From: Lampris incognitus
Lineage: Eukaryota; Chordata; Actinopteri; Lampriformes; Lampridae
Assembly (NCBI RefSeq): GCF_029633865.1
Contig: NC_079223.1
Location: forward strand, 39,210,706 to 39,274,705
Length of the DNA stretch: 64,000 bases
Reading direction: 5' to 3'
Below, piece after piece: positions 1 through 17,900 of the stretch. Positions within the stretch are counted from its first letter, which is position 1; every line of letters starts with the position of its first letter. Under the pieces are notes generated by a model. The model saw only the letters and a list, made by a program, of their open reading frames with translations. It searched no databases and was not told the DNA's origin. Both the position numbers and the translations under genes were made by a program.

Positions 1-125
1 AAGGCTCGTTCGATTTTTGTTTGTTACATCTGATCATTATTATGAATGTACTCAAAATAGAAATATAAATTGTCTGGAACTGTTTGCCACCGTACCCACC
101 ATCCGCCCCAGCATTAACGCGCTAT

Positions 126-138
126 TTCGAGAAACTTC
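126..138. promoter_or_regulatory. heat-shock element upstream of bag3
   Basis: The sequence reads TTC-ga-GAA-ac-TTC, three perfect alternating nGAAn units, which is the canonical HSF1 trimer site. It lies about 100 bp upstream of the bag3 start codon. BAG3 is a known HSF1-induced co-chaperone, so the position and the biology agree. Occupancy is inferred. Confidence 0.75.
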
Positions 139-188
139 CAGCCCCCTTTCACGTCATTTAGAGGAATCTTTAAAGGCTCCGTCGCCTG

Positions 189-5445
<5,257 letters not shown>

Positions 5446-6633
5446 CGGCTGCATAGCATATATATAAAGAAGAGAGAGTGATGATCTGCTTCGAAGCGGA
5501 TGGTGATCAAGTCTGCCTCAACCAGCTTTCTTCTTCCTCTCTTTCTATAGCTGTTATTCAACTGTAAGTTGCATGCATTGAATAATTAACAGTGTTGGTA
5601 TTTCCTGGCATTCACCACGTAATCAATGGTAGCTCAGTGCAATCATGTATTACTTTCAAGACAGTGTTGCTGCCTTCTTTCTAGTGCCAATGTCCTCATA
5701 ATAAGACTGGTCAAGATATTGACGACAACAATTTCAATTAAAAGTCAAGAAGAAATAAGAGGCCTTTAATGGGAAATGGAAGGAAACAATTGGTTATGTT
5801 TTGTTTTTAGTTTTTAACAGAAATGTTTGTGTCGTTGTCAAGATGATGTTATGTATGAAGCCTTTCTGTATTCAGTCAGAGGAATACCAGTTACCATACT
5901 GGTGCATCAGTTTGGGCTCTCAAGCAGTTATACTAATGGTGAAAAACACAACACCAAGCCATTTATTCCTCATAGCCGCAGGGCCATTTAAGGAGCTGCT
6001 TTGTCACAGAACACAGTGATGTTTATTAGATGCTGCTTTTTGGTGCATTACCTATTTTGCTGTCTTTGCACTTATACCACACCATTCTTGAACTGTAACA
6101 TGCTGAGAGATCAGCAGCACTTCATTTGAAATATTTCAGGCACGCTAAGTTTTAATTGATATACTGTTTGGTGTTTTTATGTTTACTGTTTTATTTGACA
6201 ATTAAAAAAAATCATAATATATTTTGTTCCAGAAATTAACGTAAATGATTTTTGAATTTTGGTACATTTATCAATGCATAATGATGACAGAAATGGATGT
6301 GAGCTATGTATCCTACTTGATATTTGAGACAATCAGCAGTTGCTGCTAATTCTTGATTTAGCAGCAAGTTAAAGAATGTCAGTGTCATATGAAAGCCACA
6401 GTCCGTGGAAAAGTGCATAAGAGCCTTATGACCCCAACAGTGACACCAAGTGAATTAGCTATCGTCATAAGAAAATCACAAACAATCTGTACGGTGTATC
6501 TTTTCTGCACAGTCACAAGGTAACTTAACTTAAAACGTTTTCACATGTTACAGATTGTTACCTAGTGTTAATCACAGATTGTGAGCAGCAGGTTATTGTA
6601 CTGTTGAAAGTAAGTCACATTGGTATAGTTGCA

Positions 6634-6639
6634 AATAAA
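6634..6639 (+). terminator. candidate bag3 polyadenylation signal
   Basis: AATAAA lies about 1.19 kb after the bag3 stop codon and is followed by a T-rich segment. The alternative ATTAAA at 5737 is nearer. The choice is uncertain. Confidence 0.35.
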
Positions 6640-7805
6640 GATGTCTTTGACTTTGACTTTGAGTAAGTTGGGTGGGTGAGGGGGTCCATTCTTACTATAA
6701 AATGGTTGCACAAATTCCTCAAATACTATCAAACTATTTCTAAAGGAATGATTTTCCAACAATAATAACTGTTTGGTACTTTCGAAGGAATATACAAAGT
6801 CATCATCAGCTACCTCTACATGGACTTTTGCATTTCCCTCCCTGAAATGTAGAATTGTCTGACTTGCAATGGTAATTACTCCTTGCCAAAAGATCCGTCT
6901 TTTGAATGTCCGTGTAAACTGCCCCGCCTCTGGCTGTAAAGTTGCACTGCTGCATCCTGGATTTAACATTCTCATTCTTAGCTGAAGTCCCACTTATAGT
7001 TACTTCTCAAATTAAGAATAACAATTTTACCGAGTTGTTTCCAACCTTTTTTTTCCTCAAGGTCCATCTAATATATCAATCCCCGCTTGCGCCTATCATT
7101 GTGGATAGAGCCATTACATGTTTTTGAGAAAAAATGCTCAGACCAGTAAAACTACTTGACAACAGGATTTGACAACTTTTTTTTTTTTTGCTCTACCACA
7201 AATAAAATAAACCTGCCCAGAATGTTCATAGTTGTCCAGTCAGATCATACACATGTTGGCTGAATAATAGGGGGGAAATGACATGACAATGAACTCTGAC
7301 AATCAATAAGACCAAGGTCATCCATATAGTTTCACAATGTCATGAATGAACACCAAGATCTGTTATTATTGCTGGTTTGAACGGTCTAAGTTTGGATCAA
7401 GGACTGTACTGAAATGAGTGCTGAGCGATATAAAAACTATTATCATCATAATAATCTGAGAATTTTACATGATATCAATATTTTTCACGATATCTGATGT
7501 GCAAAAATACCATATTTAATAACCCAACTGAGGTTCGTCACTTTAAACTGTCCAGTAATGTAAAGTATATTATTAAGGCAAAACATGTTTTCAAATAATA
7601 CTCCCTCAGTTGTGTCAGACATCATTTTGTGAGAAATTATGGGTAACAAATTACTGCGCCCCACGTTATGACGATATCCAAATTTCATCCTGATAGACAT
7701 TCAATCAGGATGTTGTTGTTTTTTTTGTTATTGCTCAGCCCTAACTAAAATCATCTTCCATCATAACTGGGTCTGCAAATTACAGTAGTTATGAAAATGC
7801 AATAT

Positions 7806-7939
<134 letters not shown>

Positions 7940-8433
7940 AATTGTCCTAAAAGAGGAGATTGGTTTTCACCCATCGCACGGAGCCTCACATGCAGTAAAC
8001 ACATGTACACATACTATACACACTACACAAAACACGTAGAGGGCGGGGGGGGGGATAATACATTAACACAAGAGTTTAGAGGTTCAGTGAGTTTAGGACT
8101 TCAATGGCAGAAGTAACACAACTTCAGGTGAGGGACCTGTACCTGAGACCAGATGGAAGCAATGTGAAGAATGGATTAAGTGGGTGAATGGGATCTTGAA
8201 CAGCTATAATATTCTCATCAATAATAACATATTTTCATTCTGGGTCTGCTTGGGATTTTTTGTTCTGATACGGACATTTTTTTTATTAATCGATATAGAG
8301 GCACCAGAGTCATATGATGCAGAGGGTGACATTTAGTTTTATATGATATCATACAACTACTTTCATGTTAACATCAATTTTGCAATGGAAAGAATAAACT
8401 AAAGGAGTGATATAACTAATAAATAAGGGGCAT

Positions 8434-8443
8434 ATCATCATCG

Positions 8444-8479
<36 letters not shown>
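8434..8479. repeat. (ATC)n trinucleotide repeat
   Basis: About 15 ATC units with one variant, roughly 480 bp before the inpp5f start codon. The poly-Met and poly-Asp frames on the minus strand are repeat artefacts. Confidence 0.95.
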
Positions 8480-8961
8480 GAGCCTTCTGCTGGGAGAAAA
8501 CAGCACCTGGCCACCGGGAATGACGAATCAGGTATGGGTGACGTACGGTTGTTTGGAGCAGGAAATTGACCAAGACAGGGTTTGCGTACTGAGTGATCGG
8601 CAGTGGCCGGAGCAAATTTTTCGCTCAGTTCTCTTGCAGTTTCAACCACAGCATGTCCGTGGAAATCAATGCCACCCCGACATACCACTGTCATCATGTT
8701 TAAAAGTGGAATTTACAGATCCGCGGAGCTTTTAGCTACTGCCGCTAGCTTGCTTGCTAGCTAGCCAGCCAGCCAACCCAGCAGAGCCGTGAGAACCGCG
8801 CTGGGCGAGTTAACCGTAGCTAGCCAGGGACTGGGTTAGCTATCCGGCTAGCTCCGATTTGTTACTTTCCAAGACGTGAGAGTTCGTAGTTGCTGATTCA
8901 TAGGTTGTTTTGTTTTTTTTTGACAATCGGATACACGTTTTTTATCACGGAAAGGGACAAC

Positions 8962-11900
8962 ATGGAGCTCTTCCAAGCCAAAGATCATTACATTCTCCAG
9001 AGTGGCGACCGAGCTCTTTGGTGTAGCCGGAAAGATGGGACCATGAGCGTCAGACCTGGTACGGTACATTTATGTCAGCTTTCTCGGCATGCAGCCGGCC
9101 ATTTACTTCAGCCCAGCGGCATTTACAACGATCCACGAATTAAACGAAAGTCAAAAGATGTGGCTATCTTCTAACGGCGTTATAGACCTGATGACGTGCA
9201 AACGATAGCGCTCAGGGGGGTTGATGAATGGTCTAATCTTTGAGTGCACACTGCGCCCCGTCTACACCTGTGGTTCATGTAAAACCCGGGACCTTGTCTC
9301 AGTGAAAGTAACGGAGAGGGCTCAGTTTATTGCGTGGATGGTACACGGGTTATATTACAGGACAGATTTAGACTCGGTTCGAAATCCAGTGGGAAAGCTG
9401 TTGAATTCGCTAGCGCTCCACGTTACATCCTGAATGTGTGAGTAGGTAACTTAATCACCGATTACACCGAACAGTCGCGTTGCCAAGCCGTTTCCTTCGC
9501 TGCGACCAAGAATAAAAATAACTGAATTACACATCTCATGTGCCGTCTTTGACAGCAGACACTTAAGACTTTCACTCAGTGTCTTCCAGTGTCATAAACT
9601 AGAAACGGTGGTTAGAAGGTCATTGTTTGATAATGTAGAGACGCTAAACTACATAGTGAGCCGGGGAAGGGGGGTGGTGGTATTATAAACTAGCGTTTCA
9701 TTCTTCTCTGTTGTTCAGCATGTAACGCCCTATAGCAAATAAGATATCGAAAAGTCGCCTAGCTGCACGTGTGTTATCAACGTCAGTCTGCCGCTCCCGA
9801 TACTGCAGTTTCTAGCCATGAAAAGGAATGGCCGCAAATGAAAGCAAAAACCTCTGGCCGTCTTGGCATAATGAGAAATGAGTGTTATTCTTACTTTTAA
9901 AAGTGGAACCAAAGAAAAAGTTGCATTAGAGAAACTCGAAGGCCCAACGTGTTTGGTTGTGCAGCCAGCCTGAACAGGTTTGGGTTGCACTACTGTTCCA
10001 TTATTTAATTGGGAAAGGGTTTCCAATGCTCCCTTGGCCTGTTGACAGAAGCACACCGTGAGTAATTTCCACCATATTACACATTCTAAACCAAGCTGTG
10101 GTATGATTCTTCTACTTATTTTAAATCTAGACCCTCCCCCCTTACTGCTGGGCTCTCATAGCTATCCCTTTGTACATAGAGTTCTCTGGCTCACGAAACA
10201 GGAAGAGTCATTGTCTGAGGCCGCCTTACAGTAGATACTCTCCACCCTTTGCTGCCTGCTCATGGCTTCAGCTATTTAGACACACCCATCACGTTTTTCT
10301 AGTTTTCTGCACTATGTTGTTTATTCTGTCATCATTGTCGAGCCAAACTGTTTCCCTTCAGCCACTGAGACTGAGGTGTAAACATCAATTCTTTTTGATG
10401 ACCATTGTCAAACTTGGGTTTAGTCAAAAGTTTGAAAATGCTAGTGAATTCAAACAGCTTGCTTCTTTTGGACTATATGATACATGATATATTTTGTCTT
10501 GGGCTGAGTAGTTCAGTTCATCTAAACCTACTTGGATCATGGCAAACCTCCAAGATTGTGACACACTTAGCAAGATCCCTCTGCCCATGTGGTATGAGCA
10601 CATGTACCAGTAATGTTCCAGTCACAGTTTGTTGTTTAAACCTTCAAGCTTACGACTACACTGATCAGCCAAAACATTAAAACCACCTGCCTAATATTGT
10701 GTAGGTCCCTCTCGTACCACCAAAACAGATCTGACACATTGAGGCATGGACTCCACAAGACTTCTGAGGGTGTCCTTTGGTATCTGGCACCAAGATGTTA
10801 GCAGCAGATCCTTTTAAGTCATGTAAGTTGCAAGGTGGTGCCTCCATGGATCGGACTTGTTTTTCCAGCACATCCCACAGATGCTTGATCGGTTTGAGAT
10901 CTGGGGAATTTGGAGGCCAAGGCAACACCTTGAACTCTTTATCATGTTCCTCAAACCATTCCCGAACAATTCTTGCAATGTGGCAGGGCGCATTATCCTG
11001 CTGAAAGAGGCCACTGTCATCAGGGAATACTGTTGCCATGAAGGGGTATACCTGCTCTGAAACGATGTTTAGGTTGGTGGCATGTGTCAAGGTAACATCC
11101 ACATGAATACCAGGACTCAAGGTTTCCCAGAAGAATATTGCCCAGAGCATCACACTGCCTCTGCCGGCTTGACTTCTTTCCATAGTGCATCCTGGTGCCA
11201 TCTCTTCCCCAGGCTGTCCACAGGATGTAAAAGAAAACGTGAATCATCAGACCAGGCCACCTTCTTCCACTGCTCCATGGTCCAGTTCTGATGCTCACGT
11301 ACCCATGGTAGGCGCTTTTGATGATGGACGGGGGTCATCTTCGGCACTCAGACTGGTCTGTGGCTACGCAGCCCCGTATGCAGCAAAGTGTGATGCTCTG
11401 TGTGTTCTGACACCTGTCTATCATCCATCCATCCATTATCCAAACTGCTTATCCTTACCCAGGGTCACAGGGATGCTGGAGCCTATCCCAGCAGTCATTG
11501 GGTGGCAGGCGGGAAGACACCCTGGACAGGCCACCAGACCATCATAGGGCTTATTGAAGAATAACCACTAAGCTTTATAACGCTATAGCTACAAACATGT
11601 AGTACTCTCCATAAAAAAAATAAAAGGAAAAGGGTGGACGGTGGGTTTTGGACTAATAAACAATCCAAAATGGACGAACGATAGCCATCATTAATTTTTT
11701 TCAGCAATTTCAGCTACAGTAGCTCTTCTGTGTGATCGGACTAGACGGGCTAGCCTTTGCTTCCCATGCACATCAGTGAGCCTTGGGTGCTCATGAATCT
11801 GTTGCCAGTTCACTGGTTGTCTTTCCTTGGACCATTTTTTGTAGGTGCTGACCACTGCAAACCGGGAACACCCCACAAGACCTGCCGTTTTGGAGATGCT

Positions 11901-14900
11901 CTGACCCAGTCATGTAGCCATCACAATTTGACCATTATGAAAGTCGCTCAGATCCTTACGCTTGCTCATTTTTCCTGCTGTCAAGCACATCAACTTCAAG
12001 AATTTACTGTTAACTTGCTGCCTCATATATTCCACCCCTCTACAGGTGCCATAGTAACGAAATAATCAATGTTATTCACTTATCTGTCAGTGGTTTTGGC
12101 TGATTGGTGTATATCACCAAGTACTTTGAAATAGTACAGTAGTACAAGTACAGAAGTACTTAAAACAGACAATATTGTGCTATTTATAGCCTACAGCTAC
12201 CTTAAACTGCTCAGCATGCATTCAGTGGAGTTATTTGGGGTTAAGTTAGTTTATTTGGGGCGGCATGGCTCAGCAGGTAGAGCGGGGTCGTTTAGTAATC
12301 GGAAGGTTGCTGGTTCGATCCCCGGCTCATCCAGAGAGTGTGTTGAAGTGTCCTTGAGCAAGACACTGAACCCTTAACTGCTCCTGATGAGCAGGTTGGT
12401 GCCTTGCAATGCAACCTCTACCTTCAGTGTATGAATGTGTGTGTGAATGGGTGGATGAATGTGATTTTGTGTTTTTTGCTATTTTTGAATGAAAATGATT
12501 GCAATGTCTGTAGTTAACATAAACCTATGTCCAAATGACAGGAGGTTACATAAGATTCTTTAGGTACAACATTGGTATTTTGAATTGGGCTAATTTAGCA
12601 AAATCATTTACAGCAAACTCGTATCTGGTCTTTGGCTTTCAGCTATTCTCCACCCTTTGTCTAAAGTTTAATCTCCATTTTAATTTCAGCAACAGACCTG
12701 CTGCTGGCATGGAACCCTGTGTGTTTGGGTCTAGTGGAGGGTGTTATTGGAAAGATACAACTTCACGTGGGTAAGTGAGAGATGAAAAACATTTGAACGT
12801 CCGGCCCTTAGTCGTTCTCTGCTTTTACACAAAACAGAGACATGCTAATCCTCTTAGCCACCATCATTCTTCAACTAAGCAATGACTGGTTGAGCTGTGT
12901 GATTAACCAGCACGTTTTATACTTCCTGTTCAAGGAAAGAGTGTAAGAGATTGATGGTTAGCAGCCGGAAATTAATGTTTAAGTACATATCAAAATTTTC
13001 AGTTGTCAGATGTCTTTGGTCGTCTAATTAACAGAACGTCATAGTTTGTGGCTGCTGCACAGCTGGTTTTATTGAACCTTCTGAAATGTGAGGAATTCTG
13101 CACCCTTGGTGAATCCAACCCCACCCCTTTTTTCTTTTGGTAGATCTTCCTCTCGAGCTTGTATTAATTCGTCAAAAAGCACTGGTTGGCCATTTGCCTG
13201 GAAATCACAAAGTCTTCAAGATCACCAAGATAGCCGTCATTCCGCTATCTGAAGAAGAACCCCAAGAGCTTGAGCTAGAGGTGTGTGTATGATGAGACAC
13301 GGCAAGTGTATTTTAATCACTGCATTTCAGCTTACAGCCTGTCCTGATGACAGCACTTGAGTCTTTTTTAGATTGTCATTCACTGTTCCCAAGCAGACCT
13401 TGTATGAGTCGGTATGAATCATTTCTTTTGATGACGGACAGTGGTCCATAATTAATTGGTTTCAATATGATCTCCCAATTCATTTTCACAGTCGGTATGC
13501 ATAAAAAAGGGGAATTAATGTAGCAATTGTTGCATAATAATCAAGAGGACTCAGAATTTTGCTAAGATCTTAGTCTTTCAGGGCAGCTTCATGGATGATG
13601 AGACAGAGTATTTTCAAGTGAGTAATGTCAAAGTTGGATAATTATTCTTGGATGTGCCTTTAGACCCTTTCCAGCCATACATCCCTCTTGTGCTGCAGAA
13701 TAGTTAACCCACTTCTTTCGTTGCTAGAAATAATATAGCCCAGTCTAGATGTTAGATTTTCTTCAGTGCCTTGGTATGACATCTTGCTTTAAGATATTGT
13801 TTGTAATAGTCAATGTCTGTGTATTGTGTAGTATTAATCTGCGATATTTTTGTGATGTGAGTTAAAGTATTTGAGTTCAACTTGTAAATCCCACTTGCTG
13901 TTCAGATGTTTTTTCCCTATTGCTTTTAGCCTCTTTTGAGCCATTAAAGTTGTCTTGGTTAGAAGATAGTCATCAACCAACTTAAAATATAGAATATTGA
14001 TGACTTCATTAAAAAACTTGGGTCTGAATTTAAAGAAGCTAAAAAAGACAGTTTAGAAAATGAAAGTGAGGTCATCAAGCCAAATTTATCTTCTCAGTAA
14101 TTTTATTTTTCAAACATCTTTGTGAGATATAAAGAACTGTGGAAATTTGACAGAAGATTTTGAATTGGTCTTCCTTTTCAGCTTTGCAAGAAGCATCACT
14201 TTGGAATTGACAAACCAGAGAAACTGGCCCAGTCACCTGATGAGTCCAAGTTCCTGATGAAAACATTCAGCCAGATCAAATCTAATGTGGCTGTGCCCAT
14301 CAAGAAAAAGGTACTTTTTTGCAGAACTGTTACCAAATTAGTTCTTAGTTTCAGACCACTACATATTTTCAGTCTTGTGCACTTTCTAAGGTATTAATTT
14401 TTTCTTGAATTTTGTTTTCTGCACTTCTGTGCCAACTTACTGCTGTTTCTTTTACCATCCACCCAGCCAAATCTAATATTCCACTGCCCTCCAGGTCAAA
14501 GAAAACAAAGAGAAAGAGCGTCTGGAAAGACGGCTGCTTGATGAGCTGTACAAGATATTCATGGACTCAGACTCCTTCTACTACAGCCAGACCTATGACC
14601 TAACAAACTCTGTACAGCGACAGGGAGACTCGGGCAGTTCCAACTTGCCTCTTTGGAAACAGGTTAGGAGCTCTGATTGTAAGAGCAGAGAGAAAGACAA
14701 AGATGATTTAATAGTTGTTCTGTTTAACTTGTAGCACAAAAGCCTTTACTTCTGTCTGATTTCAGTTTTTAATCTTTTTGCAAGGTTGATGACCGTTTTT
14801 TCTGGAATAAACACATGATCCAGGAGCTTATCGACTTGCAGGTAGCCAATTTGAAATACTGTAAGCAGAGTACAAATACTCTGCTTACAGTATTTCTTGT

Positions 14901-17900
14901 TTCTCCTCTGTTTCTCTGTTTCCCCCAGAAGAATTTAGTCAAGGTGGTGTCTCTTTGGGGCCTGTGGGGTTAGTGTTCAGTGTGCAGTCTCTGTTTTGTG
15001 TTTTTTTTTTTTTTGGATCATACAAACATCAACATGCAACATACAAAAGTTATTTTTGACTCTTTTTTTTTATTAGCCATCTTTGGTCAAAACTTCATAT
15101 CTACTGAGGTAGTTATGATGCTATTACACTGCATGGTCATCTTAAAGTACAGATGACCATGCATTGTAAATGTGGCAGTTACATTATGATAATTACAAGT
15201 ACTCCTATCTAAAGAATATGAAAATACTTGGTGATATGAACTGATAACAACGTAAAGTCATAAAGGTTTGTCAGTTGGTTTTGGATATTCAGCCATGAAT
15301 AGAAAAGTTAGAGTAAGCAATATTCGCTCACTTTTTTAGCATTATTTTAGCCTTTTATTCCAAAGGAAAATGGGGACCACATTTACCTTTTTAGTATATG
15401 CTGATCTTTGTTTAGACTGGGAAAATAGAGAGGGAAGCAAACTAGGGGAAGACATAGAAACGATAGCTCTGGTGGTATTTCATTTTAGGCTAGAGGGCCA
15501 TACATGTGGTTTCAGCGTCAGAAAATGCAGCCACTCTGGCTACTCTCTTATGCTGCTCCATTTCTTTTTTACACTCTAGACTGCAGAGGTGGACTTTTGG
15601 GTGATGCCCATCATTCAGGGTTTTGTCCAGGTGGAGGAGCTGGTGGTGAACTACAATGAGAGCCCTGATGAGGAGAGGAGCAGTCCTGAGACTCCACCAC
15701 AGGAACTGACTTGCGTGGATGACATCCACCCTCGCTTCACTGTGGCCCTCATCTCCCGACGTAGCCGCCACCGTGCAGGTACAACACAGAGATTTCAGCA
15801 GCAAGGCCGTTAGGCCAAAGGTCACACCTAATATAGCCCAAACATTTTTCATTCATACTGTGTAATCAGGATTTTTATCCACATTAAGCTACATCAACAA
15901 TAGGCTTTGCATCATTTAATGAACAGCATATTTTTGTTCCATTCAAGGGAATCTTGATCTGTGAGATCAATTATGAAAAATGATGATACCTTCTTTTTGC
16001 CAAAGGGATGCGGTACAAACGCAGAGGGGTGGACACAGATGGCCATGTGGCTAACTATGTAGAAACGGAGCAGTTGATCCACGTGCACAGCCACACTCTT
16101 TCCTTTGTGCAGACCCGTGGCTCGGTGCCTGTCTTCTGGAGTCAGGCAGGCTATCGCTACAATCCACGGCCACGTCTAGAAAAAGGTCAGTGTGATCTGC
16201 ATGAGCTTAATACTGTACTAGAGCCACGCCAAAGAACAGGATGCTTTTAATGATTTCATTTGCGGAAAAAGGGACAAACTCTCCTTCTTAAATCACAAAA
16301 ATGCAATATTTCACACAAAATGGTTTGCTAAAAGTCTGGTATTTTTACAGTTGGAGATGGTATGTATATTCTGTTCTGCTGTTTCAGGGGAGAAGGAGAC
16401 CATTCCTTACTTTGCTGCTCACTTTGAGGAACAGCTCACCCTCTACAAAAAGCAGGTGAGATGCACGGCCAGTGTGTTTACATCTATGAGTTGTGATTAG
16501 CAAGAAGATAAACTTTTGTGATCACGTTTTGCATTAAGTTTGGCGGGTTTGTTTGAAGTGCCATGTTTCTGCCACCCTTGGCACAATTTGCATATATTCT
16601 AATATTATGACTTGATGTCTACACAAAAAATTCTAAGTTGTTTTGGAAGGCCACGACTGAGTATACTATCACAACTAAACTATGTATTAAGTTCTACACA
16701 TAGTGACATTTTAGATCGATTTGTTTCTTGTATCATATAATTTGGGTTTCATTGCTCATTCAGTCTCCACTATAGAGTAAACACTTTCTTTCAGAGTTTG
16801 CTATTTTGACCATTTATTGTAGTTCCCATCCTCAACAAGTGACTTTTGGAGGTCATTTGTTGAGGATGGGAACTTTGCCTCTTTCTCCTGCAGTATTTTA
16901 GTGCAATTCCAAATGTGTATGTTTTGTATAGTGTTGGTTTAAATTGCCTGTTTGGGTTTTCACTGTGCAGCCCAATAACCTCACCTAAAAGTCTTCTCGC
17001 ATATCAGAGGTGGCTGTGTTGAAGTTATATCTGTCCAAGTGCCTAACGCTTTCTTAGATACACGTCAGGCTAAGAAACTGCACTGAGTGGAGGACTGACT
17101 ATCTAGAATGACAATTGTTAATTACTTTATTGTTCCATCATTCATCAGATCATCATCAATTTAGTGGACCAAAGCGGACGGGAAAAGCTGATTGGTGATG
17201 CTTATCTAAAACAAGTGCTCCTATACAACAATCCGAACCTCACATATGTCTCATTTGACTTCCATGAGCACTGGTAAGAAATAGTTTTCTTTTAATAATA
17301 ATACATGTTATTTGTGGGTGCCTTTCAGAGCACTCAAAGACACCTTATAGAACACAGTTAAAGAAGAAAAAAATGAGGAAGGAACAACCCTCACCATGAG
17401 TATTCTTATTGCCGCTTCCCTTTTATTGTCTTGTATGCTTTTGGTTTCAGTCGAGGTATGAAGTTTGAGAATGTGCAGACGCTGACAGATGCCATATCTG
17501 ATATCATTACAGACATGAGGTGGGGCTGGTAAGTGTTATTGAGAGTATGTCATACTTGAGAAATGCCAGTTTTCCCACTAAAACATTTGGACATAATTTG
17601 TAAGTTGGAAATGATAACAGATGTCAAATTGGCTTCAGTATGTTGTATTTTTATTGCTCATTTCTTTTTGAAAAGGTTTCTTTAATCATGTGTGCATTTT
17701 ATGTGGATACATCTTACTCTGTTAGGGTGGATCAAGCAGGAGTCATTTGTAAGCAGGAGGGCATCTTCAGGGTCAACTGCATGGATTGTCTTGACAGGAC
17801 AAATGTGGTGCAGGCGGCAATTGCCCGGGCAGTGATGGAACAACAGGTGAGAGCCTGTTTTCACCTGGATCCAACCTGGCTTGAATAGTGCGGTTGTGAC

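Noticed and set aside
8349-8697. Poly-Met and poly-Asp frames upstream of inpp5f
   Set aside because: They are readings of the (ATC)n repeat.
9059-9174. Extension of inpp5f exon 1 past 9058
   Set aside because: The frame stays open to 9174, but the conserved join RP/ATDLLLAWNP requires the donor at 9059.
14853-14896. microRNA precursor
   Set aside because: A 20-bp stem with a 4-nt loop is too short for Drosha/Dicer processing, and there is no flanking stem. The 24-bp stem at 16821 is also too short.
17682-17864. Minus-strand frame opposite inpp5f exon 12
   Set aside because: It is a shadow of the catalytic exon in another frame; many similar shadows lie opposite bag3 exon 4, sec23ip exon 2 and csgalnact2 exon 1.
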